Origin: DATJKD01 sp963728295
Lineage (GTDB): Bacteria; Pseudomonadota; Gammaproteobacteria; Steroidobacterales; Steroidobacteraceae
Assembly: GCA_963728295.1 (NCBI GenBank)
Contig: CAVSKB010000006.1
Span: 248,001 to 312,000, forward strand
Direction of reading: 5' to 3'
DNA: 64,000 bases
How positions within the stretch are numbered: position 1 is the first letter of the stretch; the number at the start of each line of letters is the position of its first letter. Positions 42,254 through 51,666 of the stretch are shown piece by piece. The translations under genes and the position numbers were made by a program. Below the pieces are notes generated by a model that was not told the origin of the DNA, ran no database searches, and was given only the letters and a program-made list of their open reading frames with translations.

Positions 42254-42768
42254 GTCGGACGCTGCCGCTTTGGGCCATCGTCCTCGGATTCCCGGTACCG
42301 TATGACGCTGATCTCGCCGTCGCTCTCCATCAGCGCGATCTTGACCTCGGTCAATCGCTCGATTCCGTGCTGGCGCAGATTGCTCTTGAGCTCATCTTCG
42401 GACAGGTGCTCGCGCCGCAGGTTGCGTCGCAAGATGCGCCCGTGCCGCACCAGCACGATCGCGGGCGGCGTGGTGAACCGGGCGATGACCGGGGAATGAT
42501 AGCTCGCCCAGTCGATCAGCCAGTTCCACCCGATGATGGTGCCGACCAGCACAACTCCCTCCGCGACGGTCGTGTAACCCCCCGCCATCGCGTTCTGCGA
42601 CGCGTCTGCAACCAGCACCAGGAGCAGCAGATCCGCAATGCCGATTGAGCCCGCATCGCGACGCAACACGAAACGGAATACGAGGAACAGGAACCAGTAG
42701 ACGAGCGTACCGCGGATCACCAGCTCCAAGGGGTTTACGGCGATGCCGAAGTACGTGTCCCAGTCCAT
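42250..42768 (-). CDS. DUF421 / YetF-domain membrane protein
   Basis: A 172-residue protein. Three membrane helices (ELVIRGTLVYWFLFLVFRFVL, GIADLLLLVLVADASQNAM, and EGVVLVGTIIGWNWLI) precede a conserved cytoplasmic domain with PPAIVLVRHGRILRRNLR and HLSEDELKSNLRQHGI. This is the YetF/YcaP/DUF421 family, whose exact role is unknown although some members affect spore or envelope processes. It lies upstream of the AI-2E permease and overlaps it by four bases. Confidence 0.9.
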   Translation of the reverse strand: MDWDTYFGIAVNPLELVIRGTLVYWFLFLVFRFVLRRDAGSIGIADLLLLVLVADASQNAMAGGYTTVAEGVVLVGTIIGWNWLIDWASYHSPVIARFTTPPAIVLVRHGRILRRNLRREHLSEDELKSNLRQHGIERLTEVKIALMESDGEISVIRYRESEDDGPKRQRPT

Positions 42769-42853
42769 AGCGAGTCCTCACGCGGTAGATGGTGGAGAAA
42801 CTAGCGCGCGCGCCACCCGGCAGGCAACGACAACGCGGTGCGCCCGGCCTGCC

Positions 42854-45314
42854 TCAGCGATGCACCACCTGGAGGATGCTGTTACGGATCTGCTCGTGGA
42901 GCACGAGCTGGGCGTCCGAAGCGATGGCTTCGAGCACGGGCAGTTCATAGGTGAGCCGGCCGTCGGCTCCTGTCTCCAGCACGCCGCGCGACCGCAGCAG
43001 GTCGAGAAATATGCCGAACAGCGCACGGTCGAAGAATTCCGGCGAGTGCAGCTCGTACAGCAGCGACATGCGCTCGGCGGTGAGCTGGCACTGATGTTCG
43101 AGCGCTTCCTGGCTGAGTCGTCCGCTGCCCGCCTTGAGAAGGAGCGAGATGGCGAGGTAGTACCGCTCGATGATCGGCACGGTCGCGCGCGCGAGCAGCG
43201 ACAGCTGCACCGCCTCGCTCGACTCGGCCTGCGGGCGCTGCCAAACGGCGCGATCGTCGCTCCCGCTGAGCAGGCCGTGGTTGCCGAGGTCCTCGAGCAG
43301 CTCGTCGACCACCCCGTCGAGCTCGTCCTCGGACCAGCGCAGGAAATACTCCTCGGCGACGTAGGGATAAACACGGCGCGCGAGACGCAACAGATCCGAT
43401 CGAGGCACCGTCGCGTTATTGAGGAACGCGCAGGCGATCAGCGACGGCATCAACATCAGATGCAGCGCGTTGTTGCGGAAGTAGCTCGTCAGAACCGAGC
43501 TCTCCTCGGTCATCTGGATGATGTCGCCGAGCTCGTGCTGCCGGCGCTGGATCACCCGCATCGACTCGGCATACTTGAGCATCGAGGCTCCGTCGGCGCC
43601 GGTGACCCAGACGCGCGGCGAGTACGGCGCCTGACGAAGCAGCGATGCGTAGAGCTCGAGCTGACGAACGAGATCCACCTCGCCCATGCTCTGCCGCGGC
43701 ATCGCGAGCAGCACGAGCCCCACGAGGTTGATCGGGGTCACGCAGGCGGCGGCGTTTATCCGCGCCATGATCTGGCGCGCCAGATCGCCGATCATCGGCG
43801 TGAGCCAGGGCGGACGGTCGTCCGAGCCGATGGGCTGGCGGTTCCAGCCGGGCACATGCCGCAGGATGTGCGCATCGAGCGACAGCGGCTCGCCGAAGCT
43901 CACGTATACCTTGCCAAAGCGGCCGCGCAGCGCCGGAATTGCGCTCAGCAGCGACAGCACCGACTCCTTTTCCTTGGGGCGGCCGGACAGCTCGCCGATG
44001 TAGGTGCGGCCTTCGACCACCCGCTCGTAGCCGAAGTACACCGGGATGAAAACGACCGGGCGCCGCGGCTCGCGTAGGTAGCTCCGCACCGTCATCGCCA
44101 GCATCCCGGTGCGTGGCTGCAGGAGGCGCCCCGTCCGGCTGCGGCCGCCCTCGATGAAGTACTCGATGGAGTGGCCGCGCGCCATCATCTGGCCCAGGTA
44201 CGTCGTGAACACTGCGGCGTAGAGCGTGTTGCCGGCGAAGCTGCGGCGCAGGAAGAACGCGCCGCCGCGTCGCAGAAAGCGGCCGATCACCGGCAGGTCG
44301 AGATTGTTCCCGGCCGCGATGTGCGGCACCGCGAAGCCCTTGTGAAACACCACGTACGAGAGCAGCAGGTAGTCCATGTGGCTGCGGTGACAGGGCACGT
44401 AGATGATCTCGCTGCCCTCCTCCACGGACTCGAGACTCGAGAAGTTGGCGAGCTCGATCCCGTCGTAGAGCCGGTTCCACAACCGGCCCAGCACGCCCGA
44501 CATGAAGGCGACAAAGGGATGCGAGTAGTTGGCGGCAATCTCCTTGCCATAGGACCGGGCGAGATCGAGCGCCTCGCGCCGTTCAAGGCCCTTCGCGCGC
44601 ATCTCCTCGCGCACCGCCTGACGCACGGCCTGGGCGCGCAGCACCTGGGCCACGATCGTGCGCCGGTGTGACAGGTCCGGCCCGATGGTCGCAGCGCGCT
44701 GGTTGCGCAACTGCACGCGCAAGTGCCGCGACAGACGACGCGGCCCGCGTGGCAGCCCGCGCGTCTCGGCGAGCGATGGCTGCAGCGCGATCGCGTCCCC
44801 GAACAGCGTCAGGAGGTTGCGCCCGTTGATGAGCAGCGACAGCGCCTTGCGGAATCGCCCGCCGAGGTCCCAGCCCTCGGCGACCATCAGGCGCAGCCAG
44901 GAACGCTCGCGACCGGGCGCGCGTCCCCAGAACAGGCTCACGGGGACGAGGTCGGCGTCGAAGGCGATGTCGGCGGCCGCGATACCGGTCAAGGCCCGGA
45001 GCCCCTCCGGCATCCGCCGGTCGATGCGCTGGCCGAACAGACCGCGACGCCGCTCCAGAAAGAGCACCGAAGCCGGCAACAGCGCGCCGGATCCCAGGGG
45101 CGACGAGCGGCGGCGGAAGGCCGCGATCCCTGCACACGTACTCGAGGACTGCGACGTCGACCACGCCACGCTTCTCGAGCACGTAGACCACGGGTCTGCC
45201 GGGAGCGAACCGCTCGCGCACGTCGTTCGGCAGGACCACCGGCCGGACCCAGAGCGAGACGAAGCGACGAACCAGCGGCAGCAGCAGCCGCTCGATGGTC
45301 GTGAGCTCGCTCAT
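42854..45314 (-). CDS. plsB: Glycerol-3-phosphate 1-O-acyltransferase PlsB (one frame break)
   Basis: First acylation step of phospholipid synthesis at the inner membrane, using acyl-ACP or acyl-CoA. About 819 residues when repaired, normal for PlsB. Conserved blocks are CHRSHMDYLLLSY (the HX4D catalytic motif), GNNLDLPVIGRFLRRGGAFF, EGGRSRTGRLLQPRTG and VVFIPVYFGYE. The N-terminal 65 residues (from ATG 45314: MSELTTIERLLLPLVRRF) lie in a different frame; the frame changes near 45100-45110. It follows a small lipoprotein gene by 16 bases on the same strand. Confidence 0.93.
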
Positions 45315-45330
45315 GCAGCGTGTGCTGCGA

Positions 45331-45582
45331 TTATTCGGCGGTGTCGTCTTCGGCGTGGTCGATCGCCGTGTCGAGATCCCGCTTACTGTCCATCAACACG
45401 CCCTCCACGGCGCGGGCGCGATCCTGCGTCTGGATCATGTCGTCGAACACGGTCTCTTCGGCTCTCTGGCTGTCCGGGTCCGGCGCGACCTCCGCCTCCT
45501 GCTCGTCGGCTGGCGGTGCGCCGCAGCCGGCCAACGCCACCATCAACAAACCGGTCAGCGATAATCTGGCGATGCCGTTCAT
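45331..45582 (-). CDS. Small acidic lipoprotein
   Basis: An 83-residue protein with a lipoprotein signal ending LMVALAGC (lipobox LAGC). The mature part is strongly acidic (Glu/Asp-rich), with a predicted helix from DDMIQTQDRARAVEG onward. No family is recognised. A GGGAGG sits only a few bases before the ATG at 45582, which is tight. It lies upstream of plsB and is divergent from the SDR gene, with 65 bases between the two starts. Confidence 0.65.
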   Translation of the reverse strand: MNGIARLSLTGLLMVALAGCGAPPADEQEAEVAPDPDSQRAEETVFDDMIQTQDRARAVEGVLMDSKRDLDTAIDHAEDDTAE

Positions 45583-45647
45583 GATCCTCCCCCGGGTACT
45601 GGCCCGCTGGCAGTTTAACCCCATGCGTGACGTCGGGAGGTAAGGCG

Positions 45648-46451
45648 GTGGCAACGTTCGCGGGCAGCTCCATCATCATCACCGGCGCGTCCGAGGGCAT
45701 CGGGCGCGCGCTCGCCCGCGCGCTCGCGCCGCAGCGGCCCAGGCTTGCGCTGGCCGCGCGCGACCGCACGCGCCTGGCTTCGCTTGCGTCCGAGTGCCGC
45801 GACCTCGGCGCAGAGGTGCGTGTGCAGGCGACCGACGTGACCGAGACGTCAGCCTGCCGTGCGCTGGTCGAAGGCACGGTGGCGGAGTTCGGCACGATCG
45901 ACGTGCTGGTCAACAATGCCGGCGGAACCATGTGGACGCGCTTCGACCGCATCGAGGACCCATCGATCTTCGAGGCGATGATGCGGCTCAACTACCTCGG
46001 CAGCGTGTACCCGACTCTGCACGCGCTTCCGCACCTGAAGCGGAGCCGCGGCCGGATCGTCGCGGTCTCGAGCATGGCCGGGCTGATCGGTGTGCCGGAA
46101 CGCACCGCGTATGCGGCCAGCAAGCACGCCGTCACCGGACTCTTCGATTCACTCCGCATCGAGCTCGCGGGGAGCGGCGTATCCGTCACACTGATCCACC
46201 CGCACTTCGTGGTCTCGGAAATCCATCGCCGCGCGCTCGGACCCGATGGGCGGCCTCTGGGCGAGAATCCGATGGCGGGATCCCGCATCATGACCGCGGA
46301 GCGCTGTGCGGAGCTGATGGTGCGCGCGATGGAGCGGCGCGACCGTGCATTGATCACCTCGGCGCGCGGACGCTTCGGCCGGTGGCTGCGGCTGATCGCG
46401 CCGGGGGCGATCGACCGGATGGCTGCGAACGCGATCCGCCATCGGCGGTAG
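45648..46451 (+). CDS. Short-chain dehydrogenase/reductase
   Basis: A 267-residue Rossmann-fold oxidoreductase. The cofactor loop is TGASEGIGRAL (TGxxxGxG), then NNAGG, the catalytic Ser in VSSMAGLIGVPERTAYAASKHA with YxxxK. The arginine in LALAARDRTRL just after beta-2 favours NADP(H). The C-terminal extension is basic. It resembles ketoreductases acting on lipids, but the substrate is unknown. The GTG at 45648 has a GGGAGGT site at 45635-45641. The palindromic repeat starts right after the stop. Confidence 0.9.
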   Translation: MATFAGSSIIITGASEGIGRALARALAPQRPRLALAARDRTRLASLASECRDLGAEVRVQATDVTETSACRALVEGTVAEFGTIDVLVNNAGGTMWTRFDRIEDPSIFEAMMRLNYLGSVYPTLHALPHLKRSRGRIVAVSSMAGLIGVPERTAYAASKHAVTGLFDSLRIELAGSGVSVTLIHPHFVVSEIHRRALGPDGRPLGENPMAGSRIMTAERCAELMVRAMERRDRALITSARGRFGRWLRLIAPGAIDRMAANAIRHRR

Positions 46452-46454
46452 CAC

Positions 46455-46990
46455 GTTGCTCGCCGCCGCTCGGCCCGGGCGGTTGCTCGCCGACGCTCGG
46501 CCCGGGTATCTCGTGGGCCGGTCACTACGATCGAGGAGCGTTGCAGAGCTCAGAAGGGTGCCCCGCACGTGCTGTTGGCGACCCCGGATCGCTGGTGGTA
46601 TCGCGGAGTCGTCGCAGAGTCATCACCTAGGAGTGGTCCGCGACGTCTACCTGCGAGTGCTCAGGCGTGGTTTCGGCCCACGAGACACCCGGTCCAAACG
46701 CCGGCTCGCCGAGGCCACGGTAGGGTCGCGAGCCGGCGCGTGGACGCGGTGGTATCCCAGCCGCGAAGCACGCCTCCGTCCCCGCAGTTGGACGTCGCGG
46801 GCACTCTTAGCGAAGGGCTGCCGCGACGATTCCGCGATACCACCAGCGATCCGGGGTCGCCAACAGCACGTGCGGGGCACCCTCTGGCGCTCTGCATCGT
46901 CCGTCGATCGTGGTCAGCGGCTGGGGATACACCGCGGCCGCACGTCGGCGAGCGAGTCACCGCCGCGGCCGTACGCCGGCGAGCAGCGAC
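46455..46990. repeat. Interspersed palindromic repeat, copy 2
   Basis: Same element and orientation as at 14981-15557, about 536 bases, centred near 46719, again between convergent genes (SDR and hydrolase). Each end has two tandem GCTCGCCGACG-type units. The 51 bases at 46556-46606 are a perfect inverse of 46832-46882. The part between CCCCGCAC and GGTATCGCGG differs from copy 1 in both arms at once: copy 2 has TGTTGGCGA where copy 1 has TTGTCGGAG, yet within each copy the two arms match. That pattern indicates maintenance of pairing. Confidence 0.9.
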
Positions 46991-47000
46991 GGCCCGCGGT

Positions 47001-47513
47001 TCAGTGCATCTCGTCCAGCGTGAACAGAAAGTACGAGAAGAAGTGATTGATCGCGCGAATCTGGTCCAGGAGACCGTGATCAGAATCCAGCACGTGCAGC
47101 GTCGCGTTCTGCTCGCGCGCGAACCGCACGCTGTTCTCGACGGGGACGACCTCGTCGCGCCAGCCGTGGACGATCGTGGTCTGGCACTTCGCGGGACGCG
47201 GGCTGAACTTCTCGTAGCCCGGCATGTAGAGCGCCGGCGCGAGCAGGAATATCCCGCGCGCCTGCAGCAGCGACGACCCCGCCACCGACACCCAGCCGCC
47301 CATGCTCGATCCGACCAGGATCAGCGAGCCGCGCAGATCCTTGCAGAACGCGAGTAGCCGCGTCACGCGCGCCTGCGGATCATCGATTCCCTGGTAATCG
47401 ACCGACTCCACCTGGAACCCCTCCGCGCGCGCGAGCTCGGACATCGCCGCGATCTTGCTTCCCGAGGGACCGCTCTCCTTGCCATGGGAGAAAACGACAT
47501 AGGCTTCCGTCAT
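47001..47513 (-). CDS. Alpha/beta-hydrolase fold esterase (small)
   Basis: A 170-residue compact hydrolase. The nucleophile elbow is GSSMGG (LILVGSSMGGWVS), the acid lies in VHGWRDEVVP and the His is in LDSDHGLLDQI. It has no lid domain or signal peptide, so it probably acts in the cytoplasm on a small ester or as an RsbQ/YcfP-like protein. The ATG at 47513 overlaps the stop of the alkyltransferase-like gene (ATGA), so the two are coupled. Confidence 0.85.
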   Translation of the reverse strand: MTEAYVVFSHGKESGPSGSKIAAMSELARAEGFQVESVDYQGIDDPQARVTRLLAFCKDLRGSLILVGSSMGGWVSVAGSSLLQARGIFLLAPALYMPGYEKFSPRPAKCQTTIVHGWRDEVVPVENSVRFAREQNATLHVLDSDHGLLDQIRAINHFFSYFLFTLDEMH

Positions 47514-47968
47514 CCGGATCTCCGCTTCGCCGCAGATGGCTCGCGATAATAAGCTCTTGGAACGCCGCGTACCTCGCGCCTGGTGGGCGGCGCGTGGTCC
47601 ACCCGCCACAGCAGCCGATCCAGGTCGCCGGCGGGGCCATGCCAGCCGTTGCGGTCCATGTCGACCCGGCCGCGCAGCGTCGGCACGCCCTCGAGTGCCA
47701 ACCGCGCGCGCTGCTCGCGATGCGCGCGCGAGCCGGCGGGAAAGGCAATGCGACCGCCGGCCGCGACAACACGGTGCCAGGGGACGCCGCTGCCCGCGGA
47801 TAGACCGGCCAGGACGCGTCCGACCAGTCTCGCCCGCCGTGGCAGACCGGCGCGATCCGCAATGAGCCCGTACGTGCTCACGCGACCGCGCGGAATGCTC
47901 CTGACCACTGCGAGGATCGCCCGTGCCGGATCGTGGGCCGCACCCGTCGTGTCACCGCGACTCGTCAT
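47510..47968 (-). CDS. Alkyltransferase-like protein (MGMT fold, PWHR)
   Basis: A 152-residue protein. The first 95 residues are the DNA-binding domain of O6-alkylguanine-DNA alkyltransferase (RSIPRGRVSTYGLIADRAG) with PWHR at residues 63-66 in place of the alkyl-acceptor PCHR. Trp at this place defines ATL/YbaZ proteins, which bind O6-alkylguanine without repairing it and flag it for nucleotide excision repair. A 55-residue C-terminal extension is Arg-rich. It is coupled to the hydrolase gene and divergent from the oxoprolinase gene. Confidence 0.9.
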   Translation of the reverse strand: MTSRGDTTGAAHDPARAILAVVRSIPRGRVSTYGLIADRAGLPRRARLVGRVLAGLSAGSGVPWHRVVAAGGRIAFPAGSRAHREQRARLALEGVPTLRGRVDMDRNGWHGPAGDLDRLLWRVDHAPPTRREVRGVPRAYYREPSAAKRRSG

Positions 47969-48048
47969 GCACCTGATGCTAGGCATCGCGCCGGCGTATC
48001 ACAAGGCGATTCGTTGCCGCTCACGTTCCTGCGTGCGAGAGTGATTGG

Positions 48049-51000
48049 ATGAGGCCAGGAGCGGAACCCCGTGGCTGGAATTTCGCCATCGATCGCGGCG
48101 GCACCTTCACCGATGTCGTGGGAGTGAGCCCGCTCGGCGAGCTGCACGCGCTCAAGGTCCTGTCCCGCGATCTGCTGCATTCCGGCGATCCCGCCGTGCG
48201 CGGCATCGAGTCGATGCTTGCGGCGCACGATGCGGAGCGCGGCGGCGAGGTGCTGGGCGTGCGTCTGGGCACCACCGTCGCGACGAACGCGCTGCTCACG
48301 CGCAAGGGCGATCCGACGTTGCTCGTCACCACCCGCGGCCTGGGCGAGGCCTTGCGCATCGGCTATCAGAACCGGCCGGACATCTTCGCTCGCGCGATCC
48401 GCCTGCCTCCGCCGCTGTATGCAGAATTCGTCGAGGCGGACGAACGCATCGACGCCGACGGCACGGTACTCACGGCGCTCGACGAGGGGGAGCTGCGACG
48501 CAAACTCGCCCGCGCGCGCGGGAGCGGTCTGACCTCCGTCGCCATCGTGTTCATGCACGGCTTCCGTCACCCGCAGCACGAGCGGCGCGCTCTCGACATC
48601 GCGCGCGAGGCAGGGTTCGAAGAGGTCTCGGCCTCGCACGAGGTCGCACCGCTTTTGGGGTTGGTCGCGCGGGGCGACACCACCGTTGCCGATGCGTACC
48701 TGTCCCCCGTGCTGCTCCGATACGTCCAGGAATTCGAGCGCGACCTCGCAGCCCGGTTTCCCGGCGCGCGGGTCGAGTTCATGCAGAGTAACGGCGGGCT
48801 GACGGACGCCGCCGGCTTTCGCGGCGTCAACGCCCTGCTGTCGGGACCCGCGGGCGGCGTGGTCGGCATGATCGAGACGGGTGGGGGACGCAAACGGATC
48901 ATCGGCCTCGACATGGGTGGCACATCGACGGATCTGAGCCTCTACGCGGGCGAGCTGCCGCGTCGCTACCTCAGCGAGATCGACGGCGTACGGCTGCAGG
49001 CACCGATGATGGACATCCACACGATCGCTGCCGGAGGTGGCTCGATCGTGCGCTACGCCGACGGTCGTCTGCAGGTCGGTCCCGAATCCGCCGGGGCCGA
49101 TCCCGGCCCCGCCTGCTACCGGCGGGGTGGCCCGGCCACCATCACCGACTGCAATCTCGTGCTCGGGCGGATCCACGCGGACTGGTTTCCGAGAGTCTTC
49201 GGCGAGCGCGGCGATGCGTCGCTCGACATTAACGCCTCGCGGCGGCGCCTGGAGGTCATCGCCGCCGAGGTCGCGGCCGACGGTGGCCGCGAGCAGGACG
49301 TCGAGGTGCTGGCGTCGGGCTTCATCGACGTCGCCGTGGCGCGGATGAGCTATGCCGTGCGCGAGCTCGCGCTGCGCCAGGGACACGACCCGTCGCAGTT
49401 CGCGCTGCTGTGCTTCGGCGGCGCCGCGGGTCAGCATGCCTGCGCCATCGCCCAGGCGCTCGGCTGCCGCGAGATCGTGCTCCCGGCGCTCGCCGGTGTG
49501 CTCTCCGCCTGGGGCATCGGTCGTGCGCGCGCACGTTGCGTGCGGCGGCGCACGGTGGAGGTCGCGCTCGACTCCTGGCCCGCACCCGAGGCCGAGGCCG
49601 TGCTGGACGCGCTTGCACAGCAGGCCCGCGAACCGCTGCTGCGCCAGGGTATCGGCGCCGAGGGGATCGAGCTCCGGCGGACGGCGCAGCTTCGCTTCGC
49701 CGGATCTGACTCGGCGCTCGAGGTCGGCTGGGCATGGCAGGACGCAATGCGCGCGGAGTTCGCCGCTTCGTATCGCCGCACCTACGGCTTTCTCGAGGAG
49801 AGCCAGCCGCTGATCGTCGCCGCGGTCGCGGTGGAAGCGGTCGCCACCGTTGCCGGCGGGACCGTTGCGACTGTCCGCGCACCCGCCGCAGACGCGGCGT
49901 CGCCGACCGCGGTCGAGATGTGGCACGACGGCGGCTGGCAGCGCGCTCTACTGCATCCTCGCGCCGCGGTCCGGCGCGACACGATATTGACCGGGCCCGC
50001 CCTCATCGCCGAGGACGGCGCAACGAGCTTCATCGCGCCGGGATGGTCGGGCTCGCTCTCGGACGACGGCAATCTCGTGCTGCGGGCGGACGCGGCGAAG
50101 GGACGCGCCCCGGCGGCCGGAATACTCGATCAAACCCGCCTCGAAGTGATGAACGGACTCTTCATGCATGTCGCCGAGCAGATGGGCGTCGTGCTCCAGC
50201 AGACAGCCAGCTCGGTAAACATCAAGGAGCGCCTCGACTTTTCCTGCGCGATCTTCGACGCGCAGGCTCAGCTGGTTGCGAACGCACCCCACATGCCGGT
50301 GCACCTGGGCTCGATGGGCGCGAGCGTCGCTGCGGTCACACAGGCGCACGGCGGGGACCTGCAACCGGGCGACGCATTCCTGGTCAATTCGCCCTACGAC
50401 GGCGGGACGCATCTGCCGGATCTCACGGTCGTGACACCGGTATTCGACGACGCGCAAAGGCTCAGGTTCTACACGGCCTCGCGCGCGCATCACGCCGACA
50501 TCGGCGGGGTGACCCCGGGCTCGATGCCGCCCGGCAGCCGGCACATCGACGAGGAAGGCGTTCTCATCCCCGCGACGCGCATCGTCCGCGACGGCCGCCT
50601 CGATGAGACGCTGCTGCGACGGCTGCTGGGCGCGGGCGCGTATCCGGCGCGCAAACCCGAGCAGAATCTCGCCGATCTCCGCGCGCAGCTCGCCGCCAAT
50701 GCCCGCGGCATCCGCGAGCTCGAGCGCGCCGCACTCGTGGCCGGCTACGACGGCCTCGCCGCCGACATGCAGCACGTCCAGGACAACGCCGAGGCGTGCG
50801 CGCGGCGGGCGATCCGCCGGCTCACCGACGGCGAGTTCCGCTACGAGCTCGACAACGGGCAGACCGTTCAGGTCCGCATCCGCGTCGACCGCACACAAGG
50901 TTCGGCCGTCGTAGACTTCACCGGCACCTCGGCGCAGCAGGACAACAACTTCAACGCGCCACGCGCCGTGACCGTGGCGGCGGTCCTGTACGTGTTCCGC

Positions 51001-51666
51001 ACGTTGATCGAGGAGCCGATCCCGCTCAACGCCGGTTGCCTGCGACCGCTTTCGATCGTGGTGCCGCCCGGTTCGATGCTCGACCCTAGCTGGCCCAGCG
51101 CCGTGGTGGCGGGCAACGTCGAGACCTCGCAGTGCATCGTCGATGCGCTCTACGGCGCGCTCCGCCTGCAGGCGGCCTCGCAGGGCACGATGAACAACTT
51201 CACTTTCGGTAACGCGCGCTATCAGTACTACGAGACGATCGCCGGCGGCGCCGGCGCCGGGCCGGGCTACGACGGCGCGAGCGGTGTGCAGACGCATATG
51301 ACCAACTCGCGTCTCACGGATCCGGAAGTGCTCGAAAGTCGCTTCCCCGTGCTCCTGCGCAGGTTCGCTCTGCGCGCAGGGTCGGGGGGAATGGGACGAT
51401 ATCGCGGTGGCGACGGGCTCATCCGCACCATCGAGTTCCGCGAGCCGATGACCGCCGCCATCCTGTCGAACCACCGACGTGTCGCACCCTTCGGGGCGGA
51501 TGGCGGCGGGGAAGGCAGCAAGGGCATCAACCGCGTGATGCGCGCCGACCGGACCTCAGAGTTGCTGGCCGGGACCGCCGAAATCGCGGTAGAAGCGGGC
51601 GATGTCGTCTCGATCGAGACCCCCGGGGGCGGCGCCTTCGGTCAGCGGCAGAACGAGCGTCGTTGA
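48049..51666 (+). CDS. Fused 5-oxoprolinase (HyuA-HyuB type, ATP-hydrolysing)
   Basis: A 1205-residue fusion. Residues 5-680 are the hydantoinase A/oxoprolinase part (DRGGTFTDVVG phosphate loop, LGTTVATNALL, LSGPAGGVVGM, GLDMGGTSTDLSLY). Residues 700-1200 are the hydantoinase B part (NSPYDGGTHLPDLTVVTPVF, ARAHHADIGG, AVVAGNVETSQ). The fused form is typical of 5-oxoprolinases that open 5-oxo-L-proline to glutamate with ATP, a glutathione-salvage step. The last 111 bases overlap the convergent tail sheath gene; the conserved GGGAFG end near 51640 lies in the overlap, so the stop is correct for this gene. Confidence 0.92.
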   Translation: MRPGAEPRGWNFAIDRGGTFTDVVGVSPLGELHALKVLSRDLLHSGDPAVRGIESMLAAHDAERGGEVLGVRLGTTVATNALLTRKGDPTLLVTTRGLGEALRIGYQNRPDIFARAIRLPPPLYAEFVEADERIDADGTVLTALDEGELRRKLARARGSGLTSVAIVFMHGFRHPQHERRALDIAREAGFEEVSASHEVAPLLGLVARGDTTVADAYLSPVLLRYVQEFERDLAARFPGARVEFMQSNGGLTDAAGFRGVNALLSGPAGGVVGMIETGGGRKRIIGLDMGGTSTDLSLYAGELPRRYLSEIDGVRLQAPMMDIHTIAAGGGSIVRYADGRLQVGPESAGADPGPACYRRGGPATITDCNLVLGRIHADWFPRVFGERGDASLDINASRRRLEVIAAEVAADGGREQDVEVLASGFIDVAVARMSYAVRELALRQGHDPSQFALLCFGGAAGQHACAIAQALGCREIVLPALAGVLSAWGIGRARARCVRRRTVEVALDSWPAPEAEAVLDALAQQAREPLLRQGIGAEGIELRRTAQLRFAGSDSALEVGWAWQDAMRAEFAASYRRTYGFLEESQPLIVAAVAVEAVATVAGGTVATVRAPAADAASPTAVEMWHDGGWQRALLHPRAAVRRDTILTGPALIAEDGATSFIAPGWSGSLSDDGNLVLRADAAKGRAPAAGILDQTRLEVMNGLFMHVAEQMGVVLQQTASSVNIKERLDFSCAIFDAQAQLVANAPHMPVHLGSMGASVAAVTQAHGGDLQPGDAFLVNSPYDGGTHLPDLTVVTPVFDDAQRLRFYTASRAHHADIGGVTPGSMPPGSRHIDEEGVLIPATRIVRDGRLDETLLRRLLGAGAYPARKPEQNLADLRAQLAANARGIRELERAALVAGYDGLAADMQHVQDNAEACARRAIRRLTDGEFRYELDNGQTVQVRIRVDRTQGSAVVDFTGTSAQQDNNFNAPRAVTVAAVLYVFRTLIEEPIPLNAGCLRPLSIVVPPGSMLDPSWPSAVVAGNVETSQCIVDALYGALRLQAASQGTMNNFTFGNARYQYYETIAGGAGAGPGYDGASGVQTHMTNSRLTDPEVLESRFPVLLRRFALRAGSGGMGRYRGGDGLIRTIEFREPMTAAILSNHRRVAPFGADGGGEGSKGINRVMRADRTSELLAGTAEIAVEAGDVVSIETPGGGAFGQRQNERR

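Noticed and set aside
47510..47986. Active O6-methylguanine methyltransferase
   Set aside because: The acceptor Cys of PCHR is Trp, so alkyl transfer is not possible; annotated as an alkyltransferase-like protein.
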